A stretch of 64,000 nucleotides of DNA from Saccharibacter floricola DSM 15669 (GCF_000378165.1 NZ_KB899335.1:124001-188000), one strand, 5' to 3'. Shown: positions 1 through 9,009, numbered from the stretch's first letter. Translations and numbers: made by a program. The notes: generated by a model not told the origin, from the letters alone.

Positions 1-359
1 CAGCGCATCCCCAAACGCAGGCCATCTTCATCGGTATAATCAATATCTTTGGGCAGCTGTGCCTCATGAAAAGAGCGGATGCGCTTGGCAGCCAAAGCAA
101 GCGCCTCATGCGTTTCAGGCGAGACTTTCGCCGCCGCCTCATCCACTTCTGCCGCGCTTAAACGCAACTTATCAGCAGGAAGGGCGAGGCGGTCAAAGCG
201 CTCTGTATACTCGCAAAGGGCGTCATCTCCACGCTCGCGAATATCGGCTAAAATAGCCCGCACCGGCTCCACAACAGACCCGCTTTGTTGGCCACGTTCA
301 GCTAAAACCGCTTTAAGACTTTCCGAAAAATCAGGGGATTGTGTGTCCAGACGTCTCAT
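1..359 (-). CDS. hisD: Histidinol dehydrogenase, N-terminal part (runs off the window)
   Basis: HisD oxidises L-histidinol to histidine in two NAD-dependent steps, the last reactions of histidine synthesis. Only the first ~119 residues are in the window. They start MRRLDTQSPDF and continue through the helical N-terminal region, with KVSPETHEALALAAKRI followed by SFHEAQLPKD, typical of HisD. The ATG at 359 overlaps the TGA of hisG as ATGA, so the two are translationally coupled in a his operon running leftwards. The catalytic and zinc-binding residues lie outside the window. Confidence 0.88.
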   Translation of the reverse strand, partial: MRRLDTQSPDFSESLKAVLAERGQQSGSVVEPVRAILADIRERGDDALCEYTERFDRLALPADKLRLSAAEVDEAAAKVSPETHEALALAAKRIRSFHEAQLPKDIDYTDEDGLRLGMR

Positions 360-1045
360 GAAACTTTCTCTCCCGACTGAGCAAGCTGCGGCAAAGCCAG
401 ACGGAATTGCTCAATCAAACCATTAATCTCTTCTGGGCGCGTTTTGAGGGCAACGCGATTGACAATTAAGCGGCTTGTGACCTGGGCAATAACATCTACC
501 TCTTCAAGCCCATTCGCCCGCAATGTTGACCCAGTATCAACCAAGTCCACGATAACATCAGCCATATCCAGCGCGGGGGCGAGTTCCATGGCCCCATGAA
601 GATGCACAATCTCCGCATTCACCGCACGAGAGGCAAAATAGCGTCGGGCAATGGCAGGATATTTGGTGGCAACTCGCAAACGCGACCGCCCTTCCGGCAT
701 CACCTCGCCGCCCCCTTTAAGCCGGGCAACAGAAATACGGCATCCGCCAATCCCCAGATCAAGCGGTGCATAGAGGTCTGGATAATCGAACTCCATCAGG
801 ACATCCGCCCCGCACACGCCAATATCCGCTCCACCATAAGCCACAAATGTCGCGACATCGAACGAGCGCACCCGCACCACATCGAGAGAAGGCTGCGACG
901 TCGGAAAGCGCAGACGGCGGCTGCTTTCGTCCAAACAATCCGGGGCGGGCTCAAAGCCTGTATGCTCTAAAACAGGGCGCAGCGCTTTGAGAATACGCCC
1001 TTTAGGGAGGGCAAGAATGAGCGGTGAGCTCTGCGGGTCTGTCAT
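356..1045 (-). CDS. hisG: ATP phosphoribosyltransferase, short form
   Basis: HisG condenses ATP with PRPP, the first and feedback-controlled step of histidine synthesis. The protein of 229 residues begins MTDPQSSPLILALPKGRI; LALPKGR is the conserved N-terminal motif, and DVIVDLVDTGSTLRANGL is the PRPP-binding loop. I chose the ATG at 1045 because AGGAG lies six bases upstream; a longer reading to 1132 has no family similarity. The length lacks the C-terminal regulatory domain of long HisG, so it should be the hetero-octameric form needing HisZ, which is not in the window. It overlaps hisD by 4 bases. Confidence 0.93.
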   Translation of the reverse strand: MTDPQSSPLILALPKGRILKALRPVLEHTGFEPAPDCLDESSRRLRFPTSQPSLDVVRVRSFDVATFVAYGGADIGVCGADVLMEFDYPDLYAPLDLGIGGCRISVARLKGGGEVMPEGRSRLRVATKYPAIARRYFASRAVNAEIVHLHGAMELAPALDMADVIVDLVDTGSTLRANGLEEVDVIAQVTSRLIVNRVALKTRPEEINGLIEQFRLALPQLAQSGEKVS

Positions 1046-1177
1046 GAAAGGCTCCTGATCGGCACGCACGGTAAGAATCTCATTGTCCCTATCTCTACCA
1101 CGTCCCAGCAGGCAGGAAAGCCCCACAAACACAGCATCACCATTAAAGCGCGTTTAATCTTTTAACAAATGGAACCT

Positions 1178-1804
1178 TTAAGGCAGCAAAGATTTTAAAG
1201 ACGTGGCAATATCTACACGCCGCATAGTGGCAAGCCGTGCCGCTTTTAACACCGCTTCCGCCTCATCAACGGCCTTGTCTAACGTCTCATTCACCAACGC
1301 ATACTCAAACTCCTCCCAATGCGACATTTCGCTCAGAGAGGCTTTCATACGTTTGGTAATTTCATCATCACTATCGGAGGCCCGACCACGCAACCGGCGC
1401 TCTAGCTCCTCAAGAGAGGGAGGCAACACAAAAAGCCCCACCACATCGTCAGGCAAAGCTTTTTTCATCAAACGATAGCCCTGCCAGTCAATGTCCAACA
1501 CAATATCACGCCCTTCTGAAAGAGCCGCCTCTACCGGAGCACGTGGGGTTCCATACCCCCGACCGAACACTTCCGCCCATTCAAGCAGCTCCCCTTTTTG
1601 GGCCATCTCGCGGAATTGCTCCATCGTGCGAAAATAATAATGCTGCCCCTCTGTCTCACCAGCACGAGGCGCGCGTGTCGTGACAGAAACAGACGTAAAA
1701 AGATGCGGGTCACGCTGACGCAACGCCTGAGCAATGGTCGACTTCCCTGCTCCCGATGGCGCTGAAATGACCAAACAAACCCCACGGCGCGCTTGTTGTT
1801 GCAT
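1178..1804 (-). CDS. gmk: Guanylate kinase
   Basis: Phosphorylates GMP to GDP with ATP, in the cytoplasm. The protein has 208 residues, normal for the family. The P-loop APSGAGKS is at residues 15-22, followed by SVSVTTRAPRAGE (GMP-binding) and HYYFRTMEQF; IVLDIDWQGY is the Walker-B-like strand. I prefer the ATG at 1804 to the further ATG at 1885, because the extra 27 residues resemble nothing in the family and a purine-rich GGAAGG stretch sits upstream of 1804. It is transcribed divergently from pqqA; the 209 bases between them must hold both promoters. Confidence 0.94.
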   Translation of the reverse strand: MQQQARRGVCLVISAPSGAGKSTIAQALRQRDPHLFTSVSVTTRAPRAGETEGQHYYFRTMEQFREMAQKGELLEWAEVFGRGYGTPRAPVEAALSEGRDIVLDIDWQGYRLMKKALPDDVVGLFVLPPSLEELERRLRGRASDSDDEITKRMKASLSEMSHWEEFEYALVNETLDKAVDEAEAVLKAARLATMRRVDIATSLKSLLP

Positions 1805-2013
1805 GACCTCATCTTCCTTCCCAATGGCCCTATGATGCGCCCTTCCTAAAGGATGACTCTTTTTCTGGCCAGAAAACATCTTCACAATGCTGTGTTTATC
1901 GCGTGACTTTTACGCTCTGCGCCCCCATAATTTTGTAATATCGGCTTTACAGCGGGGGGGTTCCTCTGCTTCCTCCAAAAGTTGGTCTAACCCTGTCATA
2001 AAGGAGACATCTC

Positions 2014-2094
2014 ATGGCTTGGAACACACCAAAAGTGACCGAGATCCCATTGGGCGCTGAAATCAACTCTTATGTGTGCGGTGAAAAGAAGTAA
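2014..2094 (+). CDS. pqqA: PQQ precursor peptide PqqA
   Basis: A 26-residue peptide beginning MAWNTPKVTEIPLGAEINSY and ending in CGEKK. Glu16 and Tyr20, spaced E-x3-Y, are the residues cross-linked by PqqE and PqqD to start pyrroloquinoline quinone synthesis. The RBS AAGGAG at 2001-2006 stands eight bases before the ATG. It lies 84 bases before pqqB, and the gap contains a strong hairpin, so pqqA can be expressed above the downstream enzymes, as described for other pqq operons. Length, motif and position make this call firm although the gene is very short. Confidence 0.96.
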   Translation: MAWNTPKVTEIPLGAEINSYVCGEKK

Positions 2095-2109
2095 CTCTTC
2101 CATCACCTA

Positions 2110-2145
2110 AAAACAGGGAAGCGGTCTTATCCTCTTCCCTGTTTT
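2110..2145 (+). terminator. Hairpin between pqqA and pqqB (partial terminator)
   Basis: A 12-bp perfect stem, AAAACAGGGAAG (2110-2121) with CTTCCCTGTTTT (2134-2145), a 12-base loop and TTTT closing the 3' arm. It has the form of an intrinsic terminator. Since pqqB has only ~30 bases after it, with no obvious promoter, it probably acts as a leaky terminator or a pqqA mRNA stabiliser that sets the pqqA:pqqB-E ratio. Confidence 0.8.
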
Positions 2146-2178
2146 CTTATGCCATGATCAACGCCAGAAAGGGTTCTC

Positions 2179-3093
2179 ATGCTGGATGTCATTGTCCTTG
2201 GTGCTGGAGCGGGGGGCGGTTTCCCCCAATGGAATTCAGCAGCCCCTGCCTGTCTTAAAGCCCGTTCAGGCAACGGTGCCAAACCACGCACGCAAGCCTC
2301 GTTGGCTATTAGTGGCGACAAAGAGCATTGGTTTCTCCTCAATGCATCGCCTGACCTCCGCCAACAGATTTTGACAACCCCAGCCCTCCAGCATCACGGC
2401 TCTCCACGTGGAACGCCCGTCCAAGGCGTCATCCTCACAGGGGCAGAAATTGATACGACTGTAGGCTTGTTCACGATGCGTGAGCGTGAACCCTTCACCC
2501 TCTATGCAAGCCGTTCCTCTCTCGCCCAGCTTGACGCTAACCCGATGTTTGAAGCGTTAGACCGCGAGATTGTCACACGCTCCCCCCTTCCACTCCATCA
2601 AGCCTTTCCCCTCCCGCTCAAAAATGGCCAACCATCAGGCTTAACGCTGGAAGCATTCCCCGTCCCTGGGAAGGCGCCGCTTTACGCGGAAAAGGACGGA
2701 ACAAAGGAAGATGACAGCCTCGGCCTTTCCATCAGCGACGGGCAGCGCACCCTGCTGTACATCCCCGGTTGTGCCTTCATCACGCCTGAGCTTTTAGAAC
2801 GCGCTCAAGCCGCAGATCTTCTCTTTTTCGATGGCACACTCTGGGATGATGATGAAATGATCCGCGCAGGGCTCAGCCCCAAAACGGGCCATCGCATGGG
2901 CCATGTCTCTGTTGATGGAGACGACGGGCCATTGAAGCATTTTGCCGCGTGCTCAAAGCCCCGCAAAATGTTCATCCATATCAATAATTCCAACCCCATC
3001 TTGCTCGAAGACAGCCCCGAACGCCATGCCGTTGCAAAAGCGGGCTGGACTGTTGCCGAAGATGGCATGACATTTCAGCTGGAGGCCTTATGA
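2179..3093 (+). CDS. pqqB: PQQ biosynthesis protein PqqB
   Basis: A metallo-beta-lactamase-fold protein of 304 residues, the family's usual length. It begins MLDVIVLGAGAGGGFPQWN, the PqqB N-terminal signature, and contains LLNASPDLRQQI and LFFDGTLWDDDEM plus GHRMGHVSV, all typical. PqqB is implicated in hydroxylating the cross-linked Glu-Tyr intermediate before PqqC. It is the first gene of the coupled block pqqBCDE; its TGA overlaps the pqqC ATG by 4 bases. Confidence 0.95.
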   Translation: MLDVIVLGAGAGGGFPQWNSAAPACLKARSGNGAKPRTQASLAISGDKEHWFLLNASPDLRQQILTTPALQHHGSPRGTPVQGVILTGAEIDTTVGLFTMREREPFTLYASRSSLAQLDANPMFEALDREIVTRSPLPLHQAFPLPLKNGQPSGLTLEAFPVPGKAPLYAEKDGTKEDDSLGLSISDGQRTLLYIPGCAFITPELLERAQAADLLFFDGTLWDDDEMIRAGLSPKTGHRMGHVSVDGDDGPLKHFAACSKPRKMFIHINNSNPILLEDSPERHAVAKAGWTVAEDGMTFQLEAL

Positions 3094-3821
3094 GCACCCC
3101 ACTTTCTCCCGACGCCCTAGAAGCTCGCTTACGCGAAATTGGCGCTGAGCGCTATCATCGTAACCATCCGCTCCATCAAGCGATGTATGCTGGCGAACTT
3201 ACCAAAGGCCAGCTCCAAGCGTGGGCACTGAACCGCTATTATTACCAAGCACAAATCCCCATTAAGGACGCGACCCTCCTTGCACGCCTGCCAACAACAG
3301 AGCTCCGTCGTGAATGGCGCCGCCGTATTGAAGACCATGACGGCACAGAACCCGGAACAGGCGGCATTGCGCGCTGGCTTAAATTAACCGAAGGATTGGG
3401 GCTGGACACCCCCTACGTAGAGAGCCTGCGCGGCCTTCTCCCTGCCACACGCTTTGCCGTGGATGCTTACGTCGCTTATGTGCGTGATCGTTCCATTTTA
3501 GCGGCCATTGCCTCGTCTTTAACAGAGCTCTTCTCCCCCACCATTATTGGGGAGCGTATGGAAGGGATGCTGCGCAATTATTCTTTCATCTCCGAAGACA
3601 CGATGGCCTATTTCGCACCACGCCTCACCCAAGCCCCTCGGGATTCGACCTTTGCACTGAACTACGTGAAAGAACACGCACGAACAGTCGAGCAACAGCA
3701 AGAGGTTATTGACGCTCTCGAGTTTAAATGCTCCGTCTTATGGACTCTTCTTGATGCTCTCGATTATGCCTATGTTGAGGGCCACACCCCACCTGGCGCC
3801 TTTATTCCAACAACACCATGA
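3090..3821 (+). CDS. pqqC: Pyrroloquinoline-quinone synthase PqqC
   Basis: Cofactor-free oxidase that performs the last step, ring closure and eight-electron oxidation of AHQQ to PQQ. The protein of 243 residues is a heme-oxygenase-like all-helical fold. Recognisable stretches are RYHRNHPLHQAMYAGELTKG, WALNRYYYQAQIPIKDA, and SSLTELFSPTIIGERMEGML, where PqqC active-site His and Tyr residues occur. The ATG overlaps pqqB and the TGA overlaps pqqD, both by 4 bases. Confidence 0.95.
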   Translation: MSTPLSPDALEARLREIGAERYHRNHPLHQAMYAGELTKGQLQAWALNRYYYQAQIPIKDATLLARLPTTELRREWRRRIEDHDGTEPGTGGIARWLKLTEGLGLDTPYVESLRGLLPATRFAVDAYVAYVRDRSILAAIASSLTELFSPTIIGERMEGMLRNYSFISEDTMAYFAPRLTQAPRDSTFALNYVKEHARTVEQQQEVIDALEFKCSVLWTLLDALDYAYVEGHTPPGAFIPTTP

Positions 3822-4096
3822 GTTCTGTCACCCTGTCCTCCGTCCCCCGTTTCACACGGGGGTATCGCCTGCAACATGACACAGTCCGTCAGCAATGGAT
3901 CATCCAAGCACCTGAACGTGCCCTCATCGCAGACCCCATTGCGGCGACGATCTTACGCTATGTTGATAATACCCGTTCCGTTGACGTCATTGTGGACGCG
4001 CTCTGTCAGAGCTTTGATGCTTCACGTGAAACAATTACGCATGATGTCCTCGCCCTCCTCTCTGAGCTCGTAGAGAAAGGGATCCTTCGTCTGTGA
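3818..4096 (+). CDS. pqqD: PqqA-binding chaperone PqqD
   Basis: A 92-residue RiPP recognition element that binds the PqqA peptide and presents it to PqqE. RFTRGYRLQHDTVRQQWIIQ and the APERALIADPIAATILRYVD stretch match PqqD. It is a separate gene here, not fused to PqqC as in some methylotrophs. Four-base overlaps on both sides (ATGA with pqqC, GTGA with pqqE) suggest coupled translation and matched amounts of PqqD and PqqE. Confidence 0.93.
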   Translation: MSSVTLSSVPRFTRGYRLQHDTVRQQWIIQAPERALIADPIAATILRYVDNTRSVDVIVDALCQSFDASRETITHDVLALLSELVEKGILRL

Positions 4097-5172
4097 CCAC
4101 GCCCATCACACCTCCTCCGATGAGCCTCCTCGCCGAGCTCACCCATCGCTGCCCACTCGCCTGTCCTTACTGTTCCAACCCTCTCGAGCTTGAGCGCAAA
4201 AACCAAGAACTCGACACGCAAACATGGAAACGGGTCTTAGATCAGGCTGCTGAGATGGGGGTCTTGCAGGTTCACTTTTCAGGCGGCGAGCCCATGGCTC
4301 GTCCTGATCTGATGGAGCTCATCACCTATGCACGTCAGCTCAATCTTTATACCAATCTCATCACCTCAGGTGTGATGATCAATGACAAGACCATGAAGGC
4401 CCTTGATGTGTCTGGTCTTGATCATATTCAACTCTCTTTCCAAGATGTGGACGTGGCTGAGGCTGACCGTCTCAGCGGGTATAAAAATGTTCAACCGCGT
4501 AAGCTCAATGCTGCTCGCCTGATTAAAGACGCTGAAATTCCATTAACGCTCAATTTTGTTCTGCAAAAAAACAATATTGACCGCATGCCAGAAATGTTCG
4601 CACTGGCCCGTCATTTAGGGGCACAACGCATTGAAATGGCCCATACGCAATATTACGGCTGGGCTCTCAAAAATCGCCTTGCGCTTCTCCCCACCCCGCA
4701 ACAGCTGGAACGCGCCAATGCGTATGTTGCAGCAGAAAGCGACAAAGGCGGCCTCGCCATTGATTACGTCACACCCGATTATTACGCTGATCGCCCTAAG
4801 CCTTGCATGGGAGGATGGGGACAACGTTTCGTCAATATTTCCCCTTCCGGGCGCGTTCTCCCCTGCCATGCCGCTGAGACCATTCCAGACATGACATTCG
4901 ACACGGTGAGAGAGCACTCTTTACACGATATCTGGTTTCACAGTGAGAGCTTTAACCGCTTTCGTGGAACCGACTGGATGCCAGAGCCATGCGCATCATG
5001 CGATCATAAGAAAACCGACTGGGGCGGGTGCCGCTGCCAAGCCCTCGCCCTTACTGGACGTGCCGAGGCCACTGACCCTATCTGTAGCCTCTCTTCCTTT
5101 CGGCATCTCGTCGACACGGCAATTAACGAAGCACACGCGTCACCACAGCATGACTTTCAGTACCGACGCTAA
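4093..5172 (+). CDS. pqqE: PqqA peptide cyclase PqqE (radical SAM)
   Basis: Forms the carbon-carbon bond between Glu and Tyr of PqqA. The protein has 359 residues. The SAM cluster motif CPLACPYC occupies residues 20-27 (Cys20, 24, 27), followed by HFSGGEPMARPDL. The C-terminal SPASM region binding auxiliary clusters shows KPCMGGWGQRFVNI, LPCHAA, and EPCASCDHKKTDWGGCRCQA. I start at GTG 4093, which overlaps the pqqD stop; ATG 4120 (residue 10) is also possible. No pqqF/pqqG peptidase gene follows; the next gene converges from the other strand. Confidence 0.96.
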   Translation: MTTPITPPPMSLLAELTHRCPLACPYCSNPLELERKNQELDTQTWKRVLDQAAEMGVLQVHFSGGEPMARPDLMELITYARQLNLYTNLITSGVMINDKTMKALDVSGLDHIQLSFQDVDVAEADRLSGYKNVQPRKLNAARLIKDAEIPLTLNFVLQKNNIDRMPEMFALARHLGAQRIEMAHTQYYGWALKNRLALLPTPQQLERANAYVAAESDKGGLAIDYVTPDYYADRPKPCMGGWGQRFVNISPSGRVLPCHAAETIPDMTFDTVREHSLHDIWFHSESFNRFRGTDWMPEPCASCDHKKTDWGGCRCQALALTGRAEATDPICSLSSFRHLVDTAINEAHASPQHDFQYRR

Positions 5173-5181
5173 CATTGTAAC

Positions 5182-5209
5182 GGAAGAAGACCTTACGCTG
5201 TCTTCTTCC
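5182..5209. terminator. Convergent hairpin at the pqqE / glycosyltransferase boundary
   Basis: A 9-bp stem, GGAAGAAGA (5182-5190) with TCTTCTTCC (5201-5209), around a 10-base loop. It starts ten bases after the pqqE stop and covers the last codons of the minus-strand glycosyltransferase, so one element could serve both convergent units. There is no long T-run on either side, so termination strength is uncertain. Confidence 0.5.
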
Positions 5210-7010
5210 TCAAAAGTTTGGCATAGCGCCTTACTGAGAAAGACGTTTTCACCAATGGAAGATGCACAGACAGTCTGCCCCTGCTGATAGTGACATAATA
5301 ATTATTGAGGCACAAATAACGCTTCAGCAGCGCTCTATATCCTGCTGCTCCACGGTAGTAGCGCCAATATAAGCTTTTCAGAGGATGCATACAGCTGACA
5401 CGCCAAGGCTTACGACGCCCAGTAAAATGCAACACAGCAGGATTACGACGCGCCTCGTCATGCTCCTTCTTAGTATAAGCGTATTCTTCCCCTTCAGCAC
5501 GCCCACACACATGGCTCGTTCTCTGATAAAGATAAGCGGAACTGGCGACATTCCAACGGAGAGGAAGAATGAAAATATCCTCTTTATATGCTAAATTGAG
5601 GATATCCTGATCTTGCATCGTGATATTATGCGTATTTTTATAAAAAGCTTCCGCATATAAAAATTCGAGCTTGCCATAACGTTTCTTCGCACACGCTACA
5701 TCAAAGAGCAGCACGCCAGAATTAATGTAATTATTGTTAAACCCCTCTCCAAAAAGACGGCGCGATTCAATCAAACCATCTTCGTCACGTGCCCCACCCA
5801 AAACCTTACCATGAAGATCTGTATTCCAGAGCTTAGTAACGTCATCACACAGAACAACGTCTGTATCAAAATAAATAACACGCTCAACCGTTTCCGGCAG
5901 AACACTACTAATAAGAAGCCTATAATACGCATTCACGTTAATATGCTTCCTATTCATAGGGAAATATTTGACAAATGTATCCCCAATACGAACAAACTTG
6001 ATCTCCAGCAATCGTCCGTAACGAGCCGTAACCTTCCTGATGACATCATCAGAAAGTCTGTCATCATGGATAACATAAAGCGTTATGTTGTCCGTGTTTC
6101 TCGTATGCCTAATAATAGAGCTAATCGTCGCACAAGCCGGTCTGTAATAATTTGCATCAAAAGACACGACGAGATTAATATGGCCTCCATAAAGAACATC
6201 CATCGGTTGATCATGATGCACCTTCTTTTCATGCAACATAATCTCTTGGGAAACTTTCTTAAAATCGAGACCAATGTCATCATCATCTGTATAAATAATC
6301 GATGCTTCTCGTATAATAAGACTTCTATCTTTTTCAGAGAGATTTTTAAGGTAAATATTCCCCAAAAACTCAGCAAGCAAACACCATAAATTCCTCTGGA
6401 AAGAACCACTTTCTGACAAATGTTCTATGTCACATATGACGGAAAACACAAAAGAGCAATAATCATGAAAAATATGGCTCTTCATGACAAATATATTCCA
6501 CGGAACCATCGATGTTCCGTAAATAAACTCTAATGCATTAATATAATATTCTGGATGTTTTTCCTTTATAAGACATAAAAAGAGTTCAATATCACGCGCA
6601 CTCCCTCCTTCTTCGATGAAGAAATCATAAGGAGAATAGACTCCCTCAGAAAGACTAATATCTTCTAGCGAATAACGATGAGGGATAAGCACATCACATG
6701 ATTGCAAAAGGGTCGTCGCACCACGCCGAGTCCACGCATGACGGTGCACTAACCCCCCTTCTAGTCGAGCAACAGCACCGTCTTCATTCCATTTCGACGA
6801 AAGTGACAGATAACGCCTATTTTGCATCAGCCCCACATAATCGTGACGCACATTCTTCCACATCCAATAGAGGTTGGCGAGCTCTCCCCACTGCTCATAC
6901 CCCCGCTCATAATGCGCCTCATCAACCTGAATGGGGACGAAAAGATCATTGCTGAGGACGGGATGGTCTCCTGAGTACCGCACATAGACCCGAGCATCAA
7001 TAAGTGACAT
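5193..7010 (-). CDS. Two-domain glycosyltransferase (DUF4422-like + GT8), paralogue 1
   Basis: A 605-residue protein with no signal peptide or membrane segment. Residues ~1-260 resemble DUF4422 (NDLFVPIQV, ELANLYWMWKN, GLMQNRRYLSL, PWNIFVMKSHIFHDYC). Residues ~278-560 are a GT8 nucleotide-sugar transferase: SFDANYYRPACATISSI, the metal-binding DTD at 382-384 in YFDTDVVL, NSGVLLFDV, MQDQDILN and HFTGRRKPW. The GDxTGDxIS segment present in its neighbour and typical of DUF4422 is missing, so the N-domain may be altered. It sits 57 bases after its paralogue in the same direction. A role in LPS or capsule glycosylation is inferred; the acceptor is unknown. Confidence 0.8.
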   Translation of the reverse strand: MSLIDARVYVRYSGDHPVLSNDLFVPIQVDEAHYERGYEQWGELANLYWMWKNVRHDYVGLMQNRRYLSLSSKWNEDGAVARLEGGLVHRHAWTRRGATTLLQSCDVLIPHRYSLEDISLSEGVYSPYDFFIEEGGSARDIELFLCLIKEKHPEYYINALEFIYGTSMVPWNIFVMKSHIFHDYCSFVFSVICDIEHLSESGSFQRNLWCLLAEFLGNIYLKNLSEKDRSLIIREASIIYTDDDDIGLDFKKVSQEIMLHEKKVHHDQPMDVLYGGHINLVVSFDANYYRPACATISSIIRHTRNTDNITLYVIHDDRLSDDVIRKVTARYGRLLEIKFVRIGDTFVKYFPMNRKHINVNAYYRLLISSVLPETVERVIYFDTDVVLCDDVTKLWNTDLHGKVLGGARDEDGLIESRRLFGEGFNNNYINSGVLLFDVACAKKRYGKLEFLYAEAFYKNTHNITMQDQDILNLAYKEDIFILPLRWNVASSAYLYQRTSHVCGRAEGEEYAYTKKEHDEARRNPAVLHFTGRRKPWRVSCMHPLKSLYWRYYRGAAGYRALLKRYLCLNNYYVTISRGRLSVHLPLVKTSFSVRRYAKLLRKKTA

Positions 7011-7067
7011 GATCTAACCCTCACCCGCACTGTTATACATCATCATAAATACCTTTTCGCTCTGCTC

Positions 7068-8912
7068 TTATGAGTTTCTCTTAAGATTTTCTATTGAAAA
7101 CAACGTCGTAAAATCCCTATTCCGCCGCAGTATCACCTCGCCTTTTTTGATGGTTATAGCGTTGTTAAGAGAGAGAAGATATTCTCTCAAAGAAAGACGA
7201 ACGCTCCTCCTCAAATGTGACCAAAAGAGCGCTTTAAGCGGGTGCATACTATTAAACTTCCACGGTTTTTGCTTTCCCGTAAAATGAATAATCTTTGGAT
7301 GATTGACCGCATCTTGACGCTCTTGGTCTGAGAAGACGTTTTCTCGCCCCTCGTAATCCCCATCAGAATGAGCGCTCTTTCTATAATAAGCGGACGAAGG
7401 CACGTTCCAATTTAAAGGGAGCAGAGCGATATCATCTTTATAGGCAATATTGAGAATATCTTGATCCTGCATCGTGATATTAACGTCATTCTCATAGAAT
7501 GATCGCGCATATAGGAAATCAAGATTCCCATATTTTTCGCGTGCCTGTTTAAGATCAAGAAGAAGAACTCCCGAGTTAATGTACCTATCATTCATGTGAG
7601 CGCCCCAAAGACGCCACGAGCAGACAATGCCACTTTCATCAAGAACGCCGGCAATGATATTATTGTTCAAATTAAAATTCCATAAATCAATGATATTACC
7701 ACAAATAATTGTGTCAGTATCTAAGTATATTATCCTATCAATATGATGGGGAATCATATTTTGAAGTATGAGTCTATAATAAGCATTTACATTAATATGT
7801 TTTCTATTCAGAGGAAATTTATGAACAAAGTTATCCTCTACTTTTATAAAATAGAAATGAACCTCACCCTCATAAATATCTTCCATTCTATGTATAGTTG
7901 ATTGAGAAAGCCCCTCATCATGAAGCACATAAAAGGTAATATCGTTCTTATTGGCCGTATGAGTGAGTATGGAGTTTATCGTCGCACAAGCAGGCTTTAA
8001 ATACCGGTCATTAAACGACAGAACAATATGAACGTGCCCACCATATTCCACCTCTTTAGGGGATGCTGTCTTGATCGCCCGTGCATGCGCCGCTTGCTGA
8101 GAAAGAACCTTCCGACGGTCAAAAGAGAGATCATTGCCATCCACAAAAAGGATAGGCTGCTCTCGCAACTTTAAACTTGGCTCTACCGCTAAACGATAGA
8201 TAATGTCGATATTTAAGAGGCATTCCGCCAGAAAAGTCCAATTATGACGTTGGCAGCCAATATGCCCTTCCATATCATGACGGCTCTTAAACGCTTCTAA
8301 GACGGAAAAGAGAAACGCTCCATAGGACTGAAAGAGCTCTTGTTTCATCACAAACAGATTCCAAGGCCTCATCGAGTACCCATAGAAAAACTCTAACGCA
8401 TGAATGTATTTTTCTGGATAAAGCTCCTCAATGATCCTTAACAAAAGGGCGATTTCTTGCGCTGTCCCGCCCTCACGCACGTAAAGGGCATGCGGCGTTT
8501 CAACCTCTTGTAACACGGTAATCTCTTGCACATCATAAGCCCGCGGCACAACAATATCGTAGTGCTTTAAAAGGGAGCGTGCCCCCGCTAACGTCCATCC
8601 ATAATGCCGAATAGAGCGCTGCGAAAACCCTTCTAAGGCGCCATCTTCTCCACCTTTGACAAGAGAGAGCAGCCGCGCTGCCCGCATCCAGCCGACATAC
8701 TCATGTTGGGTGTTTTTCCACACCCAGTAGAGAGAGGTTAGCTCTCCCCACTGAGAGTAACGGTCGGATATATGGTCGCCCGTATCGTCCCCCACCATAT
8801 CTGGCAGAGCCTCATCAGCCTGCTGCCGCCCCGCCTGGAGCGGCACAAACAGATCATTACCCAATACCGGGCACGCCTTCGTGTGACTGACATAGATACG
8901 AGCATCAATCAC
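7068..8912 (-). CDS. Two-domain glycosyltransferase (DUF4422-like + GT8), paralogue 2
   Basis: A 614-residue protein colinear with the downstream gene, a tandem duplicate that has diverged. The N-domain keeps GDDTGDHIS at 41-49 and ELTSLYWVWKN, but where DUF4422 proteins have HYRRYL it reads MRAARLLSL. The GT8 domain has SFNDRYLKPACATINSI, IYLDTDTIICGN with the DTD metal site, NSGVLLLDL, MQDQDILN and HFTGKQKPW. The start is GTG 8912, with GAGGA upstream. No membrane anchor is visible. It probably makes a surface polysaccharide together with its paralogue; sugar and linkage cannot be read from sequence. Confidence 0.8.
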   Translation of the reverse strand: MIDARIYVSHTKACPVLGNDLFVPLQAGRQQADEALPDMVGDDTGDHISDRYSQWGELTSLYWVWKNTQHEYVGWMRAARLLSLVKGGEDGALEGFSQRSIRHYGWTLAGARSLLKHYDIVVPRAYDVQEITVLQEVETPHALYVREGGTAQEIALLLRIIEELYPEKYIHALEFFYGYSMRPWNLFVMKQELFQSYGAFLFSVLEAFKSRHDMEGHIGCQRHNWTFLAECLLNIDIIYRLAVEPSLKLREQPILFVDGNDLSFDRRKVLSQQAAHARAIKTASPKEVEYGGHVHIVLSFNDRYLKPACATINSILTHTANKNDITFYVLHDEGLSQSTIHRMEDIYEGEVHFYFIKVEDNFVHKFPLNRKHINVNAYYRLILQNMIPHHIDRIIYLDTDTIICGNIIDLWNFNLNNNIIAGVLDESGIVCSWRLWGAHMNDRYINSGVLLLDLKQAREKYGNLDFLYARSFYENDVNITMQDQDILNIAYKDDIALLPLNWNVPSSAYYRKSAHSDGDYEGRENVFSDQERQDAVNHPKIIHFTGKQKPWKFNSMHPLKALFWSHLRRSVRLSLREYLLSLNNAITIKKGEVILRRNRDFTTLFSIENLKRNS

Positions 8913-9009
8913 AGGCGATTTTCCTCACTTTCGGGTTAAGAACGCGCAAAACCTAGCAAATGAGGGAGAATTCTCAATAGAATCCCTCGGATTAATACCT
9001 AAATTATTG

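Noticed and set aside
5811-6389. A 192-codon plus-strand frame inside glycosyltransferase paralogue 1
   Set aside because: It is antisense to a well-supported GT8 domain and has no similarity.
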